Assembly (NCBI RefSeq): GCF_900102085.1
Contig: NZ_FMVM01000016.1
Span: forward strand, 124,001 to 188,000
Length of the DNA: 64,000 nt
DNA from: Paenibacillus polysaccharolyticus
Lineage (GTDB): Bacteria; Bacillota; Bacilli; Paenibacillales; Paenibacillaceae
Direction: 5' to 3'
Shown piece by piece: positions 55,268 to 64,000 of the stretch. Position 1 is the stretch's first letter. Every line of letters begins with the position of its first letter. The notes under the pieces are model-generated. The model searched no databases and had not been told where the DNA came from. It worked only from the letters and a program-made list of their open reading frames with translations. A program made the translations under genes and the position numbers.

Positions 55268-57037
55268 TTATACGTAAGGTTCTGAAACCCAGTGTCCTTT
55301 GGAAACCTCAATCAATTGAGCATTTTCCAAATTATACGGATCATTTTTAGGACCGCCCGAAGCATTCTGGATTGGTCCAGATTGTTCATCTGGCAATAAA
55401 ATGCGGCGTTTATTTGCTTCTACTTCCGGATCCGGAACAGGGATCGCAGAAAGCAATGTTTTGGTGTATGGGTGAATCGGATTCGAATACAGCTCTTCAC
55501 TCTCGGCCAATTCTACCACTTTACCCATATACATAACCGCAACACGGTCACTGATATGTTTCACCATGGACAAGTCATGGGCGATAAAGAGGTACGTCAA
55601 CCCAAGACGTTGCTGCAACTCCTCGAGCAATTTAACAACCTGAGCTTGAATGGATACATCCAGTGCAGAAAGCGGCTCATCACAGATGATAAATTTCGGA
55701 TCAACGGCAAGAGCACGAGCAATCCCGATCCGCTGTCTTTGTCCACCGGAAAATTCATGCGGATAACGCAAAGCATGACTTGGGTTAAGACCTACGAGGT
55801 CCAACAGCTCTTCTACACGTCTCTTACGTTCTTTAGAGCTTGTTGCCAGCCCGTGAATATCCAAAGACTCTCCGATAATATCCATAACGTTAAAACGCGG
55901 GTTCAGTGAAGCATATGGATCCTGGAAAATCATCTGCATGTCTTTACGCATTTCTTTCATCTTGCGTGGGGACAATTTGTAAATATCCGTACCATTGAAG
56001 TTCACACTTCCGCCAGTTGGCTCATAAAGGCGCAGAATGGTGCGTCCAGTCGTCGATTTCCCGCAACCTGACTCACCTACAACACCAAGGGTTTCCCCTT
56101 CAAAGATGTCGAAGCTCACATCATTTACAGCTTTAAGGATGTTACCTTTGCCAAGGTTAAAGTATTGTTTCAGATTTTTCACTTGAACCAAAGGTTTGTT
56201 ACTACCTTTGACAATACCTGCCGGAGTTGGCTTTTCTTTTTTCGGCTCGTCCAGACGCGGGAGAGCGTTCAACAATTTAATCGTATAAGGATGCTGTGGG
56301 TTACTGAAGATTTCAGCTGTTGTCCCTGTTTCTACAACTTCGCCTTCCTTCATGACAACCACACGATCACACATGCCCGCTACAACGCCAAGATCATGCG
56401 TAATCAGCATAATGGATGTTCCAAGCTTTTTCTGCATGTCTTTCATAACATCCAGAATTTGAGCCTGAATGGTAACGTCGAGTGCTGTTGTCGGCTCATC
56501 CGCAATCAGCAAAGATGGACGACAAGCAAGTGCAATTGCAATCATCGCACGTTGACGCATACCACCAGAGAATTGGTGCGGATAATGATTCATGCGAATC
56601 GCTGCATTTTTGATACCTACAAGTTCAAGCATCTCAAGAGCTGCTTTGTTCGCTGCCTGCTTGGACATGTTTTGGTGTTTACGCAATACTTCTGTAATCT
56701 GTTTACCAATTTTAATCGTAGGATTCAAGGAAGTCATTGGATCCTGGAATATCATACCGATATCTTTACCACGAATGGCTTCCATTTGTTTATCTGTCTT
56801 TTTCAGCAGATCCTGCCCGTGAAACGTAATATCTCCGCTCTTAACCTTCGAAGGCGGGGAAGGGATCAATTTCATGATCGTCTGGGCGGTAACACTCTTA
56901 CCACTACCGGATTCACCTACGATCCCTAGCGTTTCTCCTTTGCCAATTTCGAAACTCACATTTTTAACGGCATCAAATTCACCCGAGCGCGTCGAAAACG
57001 ATACACTTAAGTCTTTGACTGTTAAAATCGGCTCCAT
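55268..57037 (-). CDS. Oligopeptide ABC transporter, fused OppD-OppF ATPase
   Basis: One 589-residue chain with two complete ABC ATPase domains. The first has Walker [16 protein letters not shown] (about 40), signature [15 protein letters not shown] and Walker [13 protein letters not shown]; the second has [14 protein letters not shown] (about 325), [15 protein letters not shown] and [11 protein letters not shown]. The C-terminal half carries the oligopeptide-type extension ([17 protein letters not shown]). It energises import through the two permeases encoded upstream. Fusion of OppD and OppF in one gene is common in proteobacterial GsiA/YejF; in Bacilli they are usually two genes. Confidence 0.93.
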   Translation of the reverse strand: MEPILTVKDLSVSFSTRSGEFDAVKNVSFEIGKGETLGIVGESGSGKSVTAQTIMKLIPSPPSKVKSGDITFHGQDLLKKTDKQMEAIRGKDIGMIFQDPMTSLNPTIKIGKQITEVLRKHQNMSKQAANKAALEMLELVGIKNAAIRMNHYPHQFSGGMRQRAMIAIALACRPSLLIADEPTTALDVTIQAQILDVMKDMQKKLGTSIMLITHDLGVVAGMCDRVVVMKEGEVVETGTTAEIFSNPQHPYTIKLLNALPRLDEPKKEKPTPAGIVKGSNKPLVQVKNLKQYFNLGKGNILKAVNDVSFDIFEGETLGVVGESGCGKSTTGRTILRLYEPTGGSVNFNGTDIYKLSPRKMKEMRKDMQMIFQDPYASLNPRFNVMDIIGESLDIHGLATSSKERKRRVEELLDLVGLNPSHALRYPHEFSGGQRQRIGIARALAVDPKFIICDEPLSALDVSIQAQVVKLLEELQQRLGLTYLFIAHDLSMVKHISDRVAVMYMGKVVELAESEELYSNPIHPYTKTLLSAIPVPDPEVEANKRRILLPDEQSGPIQNASGGPKNDPYNLENAQLIEVSKGHWVSEPYV

Positions 57038-57054
57038 AATCCCACCTCCTCTTT

Positions 57055-57981
57055 CTATTTACGTAATTTCGGATCAAGTGCGTCACGCAGTCCATCACCG
57101 AGCAAATTAAATGCAAGCATTGTAATAACCATCAACCCAGCCGGGAACCACATCCGCCAAGGATACAGCGTCCAGCCTGTAAGCGCATCGTTGATCATTG
57201 ATCCAAGGGAAGATCTTGGTGCGGATACACCTAGACCCAGAAAGCTCAAGAATGCCTCAGCAAAAATCGCATTTGGAATAGACAATGTCAAAGTAACGAT
57301 AATCGGTCCTACTGCATTAGGCAACAAGTGGCGGAATAATTGACGTCCAGTACTTGCACCCATCGATCTTGCAGCAAGGATAAAGTCTCTATTTTTCAGT
57401 TGCATAATCTCACCACGTACAATCCAGGACATACTAATCCAGCCTGTAATGGTAAGGGCAATAATAATCGTTGTAAGACTTGGCTCCAAAACAACCAGCA
57501 ACAGGATAACAACCAGCATGTAAGGCAAAGAGTACAAAATCTCGGAGAACTTATTCATAACTCCGTCAACTCGTCCACCGTAGTAACCCATGATCGCACC
57601 GTAGATAACCCCGATCACAAGGTCAATCAGGGCCGCAGCAAGACCTACAGTCAAGGAAACACGTGCACCGACCCATGTTCTTACCCATACATCACGACCC
57701 AGATCATCCGTGCCGAACCAGTGTTCCGCACTGGGAGCAGCATTCGAATTAAGCAAGTCATTAGAATAATAATTGTACTTCGTAAACAAAGAAGTGGGTC
57801 CAAATATAGCAAACAGTACAACAAGCACCAGCACACTTAGGCTAATCATTGCAGCTTTATTCGTTGCCAGTCTGTACATTGCGTCTCTAAAAAGGGAAAT
57901 ACTTTCTTGCGGCTTCACCGCTGCCTGACTGTTCAGGTCAGTGTTCGCCGTTCCATTATTGTTATTATTCGTGCCAGACAA
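57055..57981 (-). CDS. oppC: Oligopeptide ABC transporter permease OppC
   Basis: A 308-residue BPD-type permease with six helices and the EAA loop (ILAARSMGASTGRQLFRHLL, then PNAVGPIIV). The N-terminal Asn/Thr/Gly-rich tail (MSGTNNNNNGTANTDLNSQ) is cytoplasmic. The likely start is TTG 57981 after GGGGG. It overlaps closely with oppB (two bases apart) and precedes the fused ATPase gene. Confidence 0.92.
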   Translation of the reverse strand: MSGTNNNNNGTANTDLNSQAAVKPQESISLFRDAMYRLATNKAAMISLSVLVLVVLFAIFGPTSLFTKYNYYSNDLLNSNAAPSAEHWFGTDDLGRDVWVRTWVGARVSLTVGLAAALIDLVIGVIYGAIMGYYGGRVDGVMNKFSEILYSLPYMLVVILLLVVLEPSLTTIIIALTITGWISMSWIVRGEIMQLKNRDFILAARSMGASTGRQLFRHLLPNAVGPIIVTLTLSIPNAIFAEAFLSFLGLGVSAPRSSLGSMINDALTGWTLYPWRMWFPAGLMVITMLAFNLLGDGLRDALDPKLRK

Positions 57982-57983
57982 CG

Positions 57984-58916
57984 TTATGCCCCCTTCCGGC
58001 TTTCCAGCTTAATTCTAGGATCTACCAATACGTAAGCGATATCTGTAAGGAAACGTGCAAACATCAAGAGAATACCATAGAAAATAGTAATCCCCATAAT
58101 CATGGTGTAGTCACGGTTTGTAATACTTTCTACAAACACTTTACCGATTCCGCCAATGTTAAAGATCTGCTCAATAACAACAGAACCTGTGATAATGTTA
58201 GCGGTCATTGGACCTACATACGTAACAACCGGCAAAATACCGTTCCGTACAACGTGCTTAAACATGATGGCAGGCCATTTCAAACCTTTAGCTTTAGCGG
58301 TTTTAATGTAGTCTGCATGTAGAACTTCCAGCATGCTTGAACGCGTTAGACGTGCGATAAAGGCAATTGGTGATGCAGACAGAGCTGCAACCGGAAGCAC
58401 ATAGTCAAGTGGACCATCAAAGCCCATAACGTTGAACCATCCGAGTTTGAAAGCAAACACATACTGTAATAAGGACGCTAGCAAGAAGCTTGGTACCGCA
58501 ATCCCGATGACGGCAAGAACCATCGTTACATCATCAATTAGTTTGCGATGATACACTGCTGCAAGCAATCCCAGCAGTACCCCCACAATAATAGAAATAA
58601 TGATCGCAAAAACACCAATTTTCAAGGATGCTGTAAATGTTTTCGTAATCATGTCTGTGACACCTTGGTTGAGATAGTTCATCGAAACCCCAAAGTCGCC
58701 TTGTACAATATCACCGATGTATTTGAAGTATTGCACATACATGGGCTTGTCCAGACCATATTTCTCTTCAAGAAGGGCCCGAATCTCAGGTGATACTCTT
58801 TTTTCCGATGTAAAAGGGTCACCAGGAATGGCTTTCATCAGGAAGAAAGTCATCGATGCGAGTATGAAAAGCGATAGCAGCATAAATAGCAGTTTTTTCA
58901 AAACGTACTTAACCAA
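57984..58916 (-). CDS. oppB: Oligopeptide ABC transporter permease OppB
   Basis: A 310-residue BPD-type permease (VKYVLKKLLFMLLSLFILAS, then FFLMKAIPGDPF) with EAA loop DYIKTAKAKGLKWPAIMFKH. I chose TTG 58916, ten bases after GGAGG, which gives the standard OppB length. A start at 59066 is possible in frame but would begin inside the hairpin terminator that lies between oppA and oppB and adds a non-homologous 50 residues. Confidence 0.92.
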   Translation of the reverse strand: MVKYVLKKLLFMLLSLFILASMTFFLMKAIPGDPFTSEKRVSPEIRALLEEKYGLDKPMYVQYFKYIGDIVQGDFGVSMNYLNQGVTDMITKTFTASLKIGVFAIIISIIVGVLLGLLAAVYHRKLIDDVTMVLAVIGIAVPSFLLASLLQYVFAFKLGWFNVMGFDGPLDYVLPVAALSASPIAFIARLTRSSMLEVLHADYIKTAKAKGLKWPAIMFKHVVRNGILPVVTYVGPMTANIITGSVVIEQIFNIGGIGKVFVESITNRDYTMIMGITIFYGILLMFARFLTDIAYVLVDPRIKLESRKGA

Positions 58917-59036
58917 CCCTTGCACACCTCCACAAACAATATTTTGTATACAAATCGATTGTAGAATCAGACCGCAATAAAGTCCAATCCATTTATCGGA
59001 AATTTCAAGAATTATAAGGAAAATCAGTTCACATAC

Positions 59037-59078
59037 AAAAAAATCGGGATATATATGGAATTCCACATATATATCCCG
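59037..59078 (-). terminator. Intercistronic terminator between oppA and oppB
   Basis: CGGGATATATATG (59045-59057) and CATATATATCCCG (59066-59078) form a perfect 13-bp stem with an eight-base loop, followed on the minus strand by T and seven more T. Partial read-through would give more OppA than permease, as is usual for binding-protein operons. Confidence 0.88.
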
Positions 59079-59107
59079 AAGTAATCATATTAGACTTCAG
59101 AACAAAC

Positions 59108-60808
59108 TTACTTCTCTTCCAGATATGCGCGAGTGAAGTCAATCGCTCCACTGAAATCAAGTTGTACACCTTTCAGGTAAGGCTTAGTCAAAGATACGTT
59201 AGTGTAGTAGTAAATTGGCATTACGCCCATTTCATCTTGAATCAGAACTTTTTCTGCGTCAGCAAAAGCAGCCATACGTTTAGCTACATCTGTTGTTTTT
59301 ACAGTATCTTCGAGGTCTTTATCATACTGTGCGTTGCTGAATTTAGAGTCGTTGTTTGTGTTTCCAGTTTTCCACATTTCCAAGAAGTTGAACGGATCGT
59401 TGTAGTCCGCAGACCAGCCCGCACGAGCGACTTGGAAGTTTTGTTTTTGACGGTTATCTAAGAAGACTTTCCACTCTTGGTTTTCTGTTTTCACATCAAC
59501 ACCAAGGTTCTTTTTCCACATATCAGCAATGGCCAAAGCGATTTTCGCGTGACCGTCACTTGTGTTGTAGATCAAAGTGATTGCAGGCAAAGTAGTGTAA
59601 CCCTCTTCTTGCATACCTTCAGCAAGCAACTTTTTAGCTTCATCTACATTTTCAGTGAAGTAATCATCTTTATGTTCTGTACGGAATTCTTCTTTTTCAC
59701 CACGGATACCAGGAGGTACAAAACCGAATGCTGGAATTTGTCCACCTTGTGTTACTTTATCAACAATCAATTGACGTTGAATGGACATTGCAAATGCTTT
59801 ACGGATTTTAGCGTTGTTGAACGGTGCTTCATTTACGTTAAACTGGTAGTAATACGTACTTGCAATACCAGTTGCTTTGAACTCGTTTGGCAGTTCAGCT
59901 TTCAAAGAAGGGATTTGGTCAGACGGGATCTCACCGTTAGGTGCACCTGTGTAGTCCAATTGTCCTGATTTGTAAGCTTGCAGTTCAGAAGCACTACTGT
60001 TTGTCAAAGACATATTAATTTCAGACAATTTAATGTCAGACGCTGCATGGTAACCATCGTTTTTCTTCACAACAATTTTTTGACCTTTAGCGTATTGATC
60101 CATTACAAATGGTCCGTTAACGATCATGTTTTTGTAGTCTGAGAAGAATTTATCATTTGTGTCAGCAGACTTGTGTACTGGATAATACGTATAGAATGCT
60201 GTAAGACCCAAGAAGTAAGGAGTTGGGTTTTCCAATGTTACTTCAAGTGTGTGCTCATCAGCAGCTTTTACACCCACTTGGGAGAAATCAGTGATTTTAG
60301 TACCTTTGAAATTTTTATCTTTGCTCATGTTGAAACCTTCAGCACCCTTGATGTAGTACAATTGGTATGCGTAAGGAGAAGCTGTTTCCGGTTTCAAAGC
60401 ACGTTCCCAAGAACGAACGAAATCTTCAGCTGTTACAGGATCACCATTGCTCCATTTTGCTTCTGGGTTCAAGGTGAACACATATTTCAAACCATCTTCA
60501 GAAATGTCCCACTTCGTAGCAACACCTGGAGCTTCTTTGCCGTCAGCATCGATGCGTACAAGGCCTTCATACAAGAATTTCAAAACTGTGTTAGTTTGGC
60601 TGTCTTTAGCTTGAGCCGGGTCAAACGTAGGAGGTTCAGCTGACAAGTTAATTTTAAGAACTTGATCTTTGGCAAGACCCTTTTCTCCGCTTGCAGAATT
60701 GTTATCTGGTGTGGTACCTGTGCCTTCATTTTTCGATCCGCACGCTGCAAGTACGGTACCGAACGCCAAGATCAGCGTCAAAAGGACTAATAGACTTTTC
60801 CTTTTCAT
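59108..60808 (-). CDS. oppA: Oligopeptide-binding lipoprotein (OppA-type)
   Basis: A 566-residue solute-binding protein of family 5, anchored as a lipoprotein: signal peptide KRKSLLVLLTLILAFGTVLA with lipobox LAAC (Cys22), processed by LspA. The family motif region LSAEPPTFDPAQAKDS and WSNGDPVTAEDFVRSWERAL are present, with DYNDPFNFLEMW near residue 460. It delivers peptides to OppB/OppC. It is expressed first in the operon, before an intercistronic terminator. Confidence 0.94.
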   Translation of the reverse strand: MKRKSLLVLLTLILAFGTVLAACGSKNEGTGTTPDNNSASGEKGLAKDQVLKINLSAEPPTFDPAQAKDSQTNTVLKFLYEGLVRIDADGKEAPGVATKWDISEDGLKYVFTLNPEAKWSNGDPVTAEDFVRSWERALKPETASPYAYQLYYIKGAEGFNMSKDKNFKGTKITDFSQVGVKAADEHTLEVTLENPTPYFLGLTAFYTYYPVHKSADTNDKFFSDYKNMIVNGPFVMDQYAKGQKIVVKKNDGYHAASDIKLSEINMSLTNSSASELQAYKSGQLDYTGAPNGEIPSDQIPSLKAELPNEFKATGIASTYYYQFNVNEAPFNNAKIRKAFAMSIQRQLIVDKVTQGGQIPAFGFVPPGIRGEKEEFRTEHKDDYFTENVDEAKKLLAEGMQEEGYTTLPAITLIYNTSDGHAKIALAIADMWKKNLGVDVKTENQEWKVFLDNRQKQNFQVARAGWSADYNDPFNFLEMWKTGNTNNDSKFSNAQYDKDLEDTVKTTDVAKRMAAFADAEKVLIQDEMGVMPIYYYTNVSLTKPYLKGVQLDFSGAIDFTRAYLEEK

Positions 60809-60876
60809 CTAACTTTTCCCCCTAAATTGATGTGGTTTATGTTTATAGATTATACAACCACCGGTCAAAAAAATCT

Positions 60877-60901
60877 ACATTACTTTTTCAGAAAGTAATG
60901 T
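60877..60901. repeat. 10-bp inverted repeat upstream of oppA
   Basis: ACATTACTTT and AAAGTAATGT with a five-base loop. T-runs flank it on both strands, so it may be the terminator of the upstream DUF3397 gene on the minus strand. A TATAAT box (60849-60854) follows on the minus strand toward oppA, so the repeat could also be an operator next to the oppA promoter. Confidence 0.55.
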
Positions 60902-60958
60902 TTTTTTCAGTTTTCGACAAAATCGCCACATCTTTTTGGGATTTTGCGTTATGTAACC

Positions 60959-61333
60959 TTACATCTGATTCATAATGTATCTAAATAATCCAAATAAAGT
61001 AAATAAAACATATCCAAAACTCATTATCACAAATGACATGCGCCATACGGCCCGGAACATTCTTCCCCCATCGACCTTTCCTTTTAGTCGATTTTGCGCA
61101 CCCCCGATAAAACCAAGCGCTATTAGTATGAGTATTAATGTCAGATAAAAACCAAAATTCGAATCAAATGTTAAGTTGAATAACGCAGAAACGGAGAAAA
61201 TAAGGAAAAATGTAGTGACATCCATAGCTGCTCGCAGTGCAATCGACTTATCTTTCTTCCATACCATCATGCCCCAATACACGAGTAAAAAAGGAAAAAA
61301 GGGCAATAGACTCAATACGATGAAAAATCCCAT
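60959..61333 (-). CDS. DUF3397 family membrane protein
   Basis: A 124-residue protein with four predicted helices (FFIVLSLLPFFPFLLVYWG, then VTTFFLIFSVSALF, FYLTLILILIALGFIGG and the C-terminal MSFVIMSFGYVLFTLFGLF). Function unknown. The family is usually found between panE-like genes and the dcw cluster in Bacilli; here it overlaps the panE stop by one base (TAATG). Confidence 0.82.
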   Translation of the reverse strand: MGFFIVLSLLPFFPFLLVYWGMMVWKKDKSIALRAAMDVTTFFLIFSVSALFNLTFDSNFGFYLTLILILIALGFIGGAQNRLKGKVDGGRMFRAVWRMSFVIMSFGYVLFTLFGLFRYIMNQM

Positions 61334-62304
61334 TAACTCACCCCTTCTGATTGCATACCTTGAATCAAATGAAAAAGCATTTCATGTGTAGGTACCTTCA
61401 GATTGAACTCCTTTGCCATTCTGATGATTGATCCGTTAATTGATTCAACCTCTGTTATGCGTTTATGTAGTACATCTGCCAGCATGGAGGACGTATTCGA
61501 AACAGTGTCGCGGCATACCGCCTGAATCTGATCCCACAAATCTCCTTCTAATTGCACGTTCATAGCTCCATACACGGTCATTGCCTCATCATACAACTGG
61601 TGCATAATGCTAACTCGTTCCTTCATGTGAAGCAATTCACCATTGGGGATTCTCCATATTGCCGTAAGCGGGTTGATAACCGCATTAATGAGCAGTTTTC
61701 TGTATATCAGCTTATCGATTTCATTCGACACTGTACAGTCAAATCCTGCCTGTTGCACAACCCTGGCTAAAGTAAATATTTGTTGTTCATCTATTATTCC
61801 CACGTTCATTTTCGCCAAACTCATACTCAGGCCCAAATGTGTTTTTCCGTAACCTGCCCGGTTCACCTCACCCTTGGTACGTTTAGCCCCTTCGGTTGTA
61901 ATCGCACTGCACAGCAATGCACTCGGCAAAGCAGCCTGTAGCTTCTCCAGATGACCAAGACCATTTTGATAACAAGCAATCTTGAATGGCTGCCGTATCT
62001 CTAACTTTAACGTTGCTGCCTGTTCAATAAAATCATTAATATGAGTTTGCTTCACAGTGAGCAGCATCCAGTCTCCAGGTGTCTTGTTCCAATGATTCGC
62101 CAGTTGGGATATCGGGTAAGCTTGAATCTCGTACGGCCTGATGTGAATTTCCGCATCCTTCTCGGTAATCCTAATTCCGTCTCGTTTAAGCTGATCGGCC
62201 TGCACTGATGTTCTAGTCCAAAAACGTACTCTTTCACCCGATGCTTGCAACTTCCCTCCATATAGAAGTCCTAGCGAACCTGCTCCTACTACATCTATAA
62301 TCAT
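61333..62304 (-). CDS. panE: 2-Dehydropantoate 2-reductase (ketopantoate reductase)
   Basis: Reduces ketopantoate to pantoate with NADPH for coenzyme A synthesis. 323 residues. NADPH-binding loop IDVVGAGSLGLLYGGKLQAS at the N-terminus; ACYQNGLGHLEKL and the catalytic Lys region EIDKLIYRKLLINAVINPLT near residue 195 are conserved. Place corresponds to ylbQ of B. subtilis. CAGGGGGGATCAG precedes the ATG. Confidence 0.93.
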   Translation of the reverse strand: MIIDVVGAGSLGLLYGGKLQASGERVRFWTRTSVQADQLKRDGIRITEKDAEIHIRPYEIQAYPISQLANHWNKTPGDWMLLTVKQTHINDFIEQAATLKLEIRQPFKIACYQNGLGHLEKLQAALPSALLCSAITTEGAKRTKGEVNRAGYGKTHLGLSMSLAKMNVGIIDEQQIFTLARVVQQAGFDCTVSNEIDKLIYRKLLINAVINPLTAIWRIPNGELLHMKERVSIMHQLYDEAMTVYGAMNVQLEGDLWDQIQAVCRDTVSNTSSMLADVLHKRITEVESINGSIIRMAKEFNLKVPTHEMLFHLIQGMQSEGVS

Positions 62305-62390
62305 CTGATCCCCCTGTTCTGGTCATTTCCTGTACCTTTTGAATCAAACCGAAAAATCTTCTTCTATAATAGTACAAAATGCACACAACT

Positions 62391-62438
62391 AAAAACCCGT
62401 CATACCAGCCGTATGATTACGGAGGTTTGGCGGGCAAA
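62391..62438 (-). terminator. Terminator after the RsfA-family gene
   Basis: On the minus strand AACCTCCGT...CATAC pairs with GTATG...ACGGGTT (imperfect, internal loop) and is followed by five T. About 30 bases after the gene's stop. Confidence 0.65.
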
Positions 62439-62469
62439 TATTACAAGGTTACTTTAATTTTGAATATCG

Positions 62470-63120
62470 CTACTCGATTCGTTCCAGATTTCCATTCGCA
62501 TCCATTTTGAACCTTGTCTTGAGTTCTTCTTCTTCTTCGGATAAAAAAGCAAGCCTGCGTGCACGATCCATAATCTGGATCAATGCTTTGTAATCATCGT
62601 TCACGACACGGTAATCGGTTTGAACCTCATTAACTTCTTTGGAAAGTCGGTCGTTCTCACAACGTAATTCAAGCAGTTCGTCTTCCTTCTCACGCAATTC
62701 CTTCTCAAGCATTTTAAGCTGACGATTGCTCTCCTGTGCAGTTCCTTTCCACTGCCTTAGGAAACGGATGACCGCATCCATAGATAGGGTTTCATCTGAC
62801 ACACCTTCCGTCTTAAAGAGACCTTCCTCGGCGTCTAATGTTGCCAGTGCAGCAACCTGTGGACCAAGCATTGCCGGCTGTTTTCTAAGATAGCTCCGCT
62901 TCTGCCTTTGTGCTTTAGCATTGCTGATCGCTGATTCATACTTCTTACGCACACAGCTGTTCCAACGGAACCCACAGGCGGCCGAAGTTCTGCCTATTTT
63001 TTCTCCCACTTCTTCAAAAGCGGCTAGCTGCGTACTGCCTTCCCGAATATGACGCAATGTAACCTCTGCCAAAATCAAATCATCCTCTGTGCTCCAAGCA
63101 TCCTGTCTCACTGCAGTCAT
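62470..63120 (-). CDS. RsfA-family prespore/mother-cell regulatory protein
   Basis: A 216-residue protein. An N-terminal Myb/SANT-like domain (DAWSTEDDLILAEVTLRHIR, then EEVGEKIGRTSAACGFRWNS) is followed by a linker and a long coiled coil (LKMLEKELREKEDELLELRC, then ENDRLSKEVNEV). This is the RsfA/GerR family of sporulation transcription factors. The panE neighbour suggests the ylbO (gerR) orthologue, a sigma-E-dependent gene. ATG 63120 follows AGGAGGG; in-frame codons eight residues upstream would bury that site. Confidence 0.88.
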   Translation of the reverse strand: MTAVRQDAWSTEDDLILAEVTLRHIREGSTQLAAFEEVGEKIGRTSAACGFRWNSCVRKKYESAISNAKAQRQKRSYLRKQPAMLGPQVAALATLDAEEGLFKTEGVSDETLSMDAVIRFLRQWKGTAQESNRQLKMLEKELREKEDELLELRCENDRLSKEVNEVQTDYRVVNDDYKALIQIMDRARRLAFLSEEEEELKTRFKMDANGNLERIE

Positions 63121-63358
63121 GCTATAATACCCTCCTAACACCATCCTGAAATAACCGTCCCCATAACCGGTAACCCGTTATGTGAATTAGGTATAAAAGT
63201 TGCTTTACTCAATCTTATGCCTCTCATAGAGTTCATAGAATTGATTTCATACTAAAATGTATTTCCACATTCAGGTTCCCTCATACGTGATCGGTATAAT
63301 TCTGAACACTTTAATCCTAAGCTGATAAAAAAAGAATTCGCTTTCATACCCAAATTTG

Positions 63359-63387
63359 TTTACACGTTTTTCCTTTGTCGGTATAAT
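63359..63387 (+). promoter_or_regulatory. Sigma-A promoter of the DUF2626 gene
   Basis: TTTACA (63359-63364), a 17-base spacer and TATAAT (63382-63387) on the plus strand. The rest of the 312-base divergent gap (63121-63433) shows no gene. A weak sigma-E-like pair upstream of the RsfA-family gene was not convincing. Confidence 0.82.
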
Positions 63388-63433
63388 ATTATGTAGACAA
63401 TCTATGAACGTACATAAGAGAGGAGGATTTACC

Positions 63434-63670
63434 GTGGCACGCATGTTTCGGGTACTCGGGTTCTTCACGCTTGCGATTGGCCTGATGGCTTTTGCAGGAG
63501 ACTTAGTCGAAATGGCTTTGCTTTTCTTCCTGCAGACTGCGTTTTTTGTCCTTTTGGGATACTTGAAGTTTACAGAACGTACGTATATATTGCTCTTTTG
63601 GGGTTATATGATCGTAACGTTCACAGGGTTCAGCTACTGGACTGTATTTCAAATGGGACTGCCGCTCTAA
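63434..63670 (+). CDS. DUF2626 family small membrane protein
   Basis: 78 residues, three predicted helices (FRVLGFFTLAIGLMAFAGDL, ALLFFLQTAFFVLLGYLKF, YILLFWGYMIVTFTGFSYW). Conserved in Bacilli, function unknown. GTG start at 63434 with AGGAGG seven bases upstream. A single-gene unit with its own promoter and terminator. Confidence 0.85.
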   Translation: MARMFRVLGFFTLAIGLMAFAGDLVEMALLFFLQTAFFVLLGYLKFTERTYILLFWGYMIVTFTGFSYWTVFQMGLPL

Positions 63671-63687
63671 TCCGCCAGCAGCATCAA

Positions 63688-63718
63688 AACAATCCGGCTC
63701 TTGTCGGATTGTTTTTTT
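63688..63718 (+). terminator. Terminator after the DUF2626 gene
   Basis: AACAATCCG and CGGATTGTT form a perfect 9-bp stem with an eight-base loop, followed by a T-run. Confidence 0.9.
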
Positions 63719-63848
63719 GTTGCCAGATTACATATGAAGATATAATGGTATGTAACCACTAAGGATATTTTTCGTATGGATTTCATATATTGTTTGGAAG
63801 AGTTCTCATCTGCATGATTTTACAAGGATGAAAGAAAGGAGAATGATT

Positions 63849-64000
63849 GTGAAGCATCGATATGGCCTAATCGCCATCTTGTTCATTATCATATTGTTTG
63901 TGCAATCCGCCTCATCATACGTTTATGGAGAGACTTCGCCCGAAGACACGCAAGCCATTCTTCAAAAAACATTATCTATTGTAGAGATTGATCATGAAAT
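63849..64000 (+). CDS. Putative exported or membrane protein, N-terminal part (runs off the right edge)
   Basis: Only ~50 codons are present: a hydrophobic signal or anchor (HRYGLIAILFIIILFVQSAS), then a hydrophilic region beginning ETSPEDTQAILQKTLSIVEI. GGAG lies seven bases before GTG 63849; an ATG two codons earlier is too close to it. I do not recognise the protein. Neighbours give no clue. Confidence 0.5.
   Translation, partial: MKHRYGLIAILFIIILFVQSASSYVYGETSPEDTQAILQKTLSIVEIDHE

Overview
The window reads as a chromosomal segment of a Gram-positive, endospore-forming, rod-shaped Bacillota, most likely Paenibacillus. Evidence is the sporulation set (spoIIGA-sigE-sigG, spoVD, spoVE, an RsfA-type regulator), meso-DAP peptidoglycan genes, bacillithiol synthesis (bshC), an LL-DAP aminotransferase, DUF5665/DUF2626 proteins and the wider gene order. 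Almost every gene is on the minus strand. The exceptions are a YhgE-type protein, a TraR/DksA-type protein, a DUF2626 protein and the truncated gene at the right edge.

Reading along the minus strand from right to left: (1) 60.9-63.1 kb, RsfA-family regulator, panE and DUF3397. (2) 55.2-60.8 kb, an oligopeptide ABC transporter with its two ATPases fused. (3) 52.1-55.1 kb, bshC and ahcY. (4) 32.5-51.9 kb, the division/cell-wall (dcw) cluster mraZ-rsmH-ftsL-pbpB-spoVD-murE-murF-mraY-murD-spoVE-murG-[murB relic]-murA-divIB-ftsA-ftsZ, starting at a promoter with four 10-bp MraZ-type repeats. (5) 29.5-32.4 kb, spoIIGA-sigE-sigG. (6) 21.4-29.3 kb, ylmC-ylmD-ylmE-sepF-ylmG-ylmH-divIVA, then a T-box and ileS. 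(7) 18.4-21.2 kb, DUF5665, the plus-strand TraR/DksA-type gene, lspA and an RluD-type pseudouridine synthase. (8) 17.0-18.3 kb, dapL. (9) 13.3-16.9 kb, a five-gene membrane-glycan operon. (10) 10.5-13.2 kb, the plus-strand yhgE-type gene. (11) 0.67-10.1 kb, the pyrimidine operon pyrR-pyrB-pyrC-carA-carB-pyrF-pyrE behind a PyrR attenuator. (12) the start of an ABC-transporter ATPase gene at the left edge.

Compared from memory with Bacillus subtilis, the order from mraZ to the pyr genes is conserved. The differences are informative: no pyrP, pyrK or pyrD in the pyr operon; murB reduced to a frameshifted C-terminal relic next to murA; no ylxW/ylxX/sbp between divIB and ftsA; and a block of yhgE, five glycan genes and dapL between the RluD-type gene and pyrR.

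The most interesting unit is that five-gene operon. It encodes a UbiA-family enzyme resembling decaprenyl-phosphate phosphoribosyltransferase, a HAD-IB phosphatase, two ArnE/ArnF-like small membrane proteins and a polytopic GT-C-like protein. Together they look like a complete path to make a polyprenyl-phosphate pentose, flip it and transfer it outside the membrane. No DprE1/DprE2-type epimerase genes are present here, so the sugar may be ribose rather than arabinose. This function is inferred from family resemblance and gene order.

No rRNA, tRNA, CRISPR, insertion sequence or prophage was recognised. Promoters, terminators and starts were found by eye.
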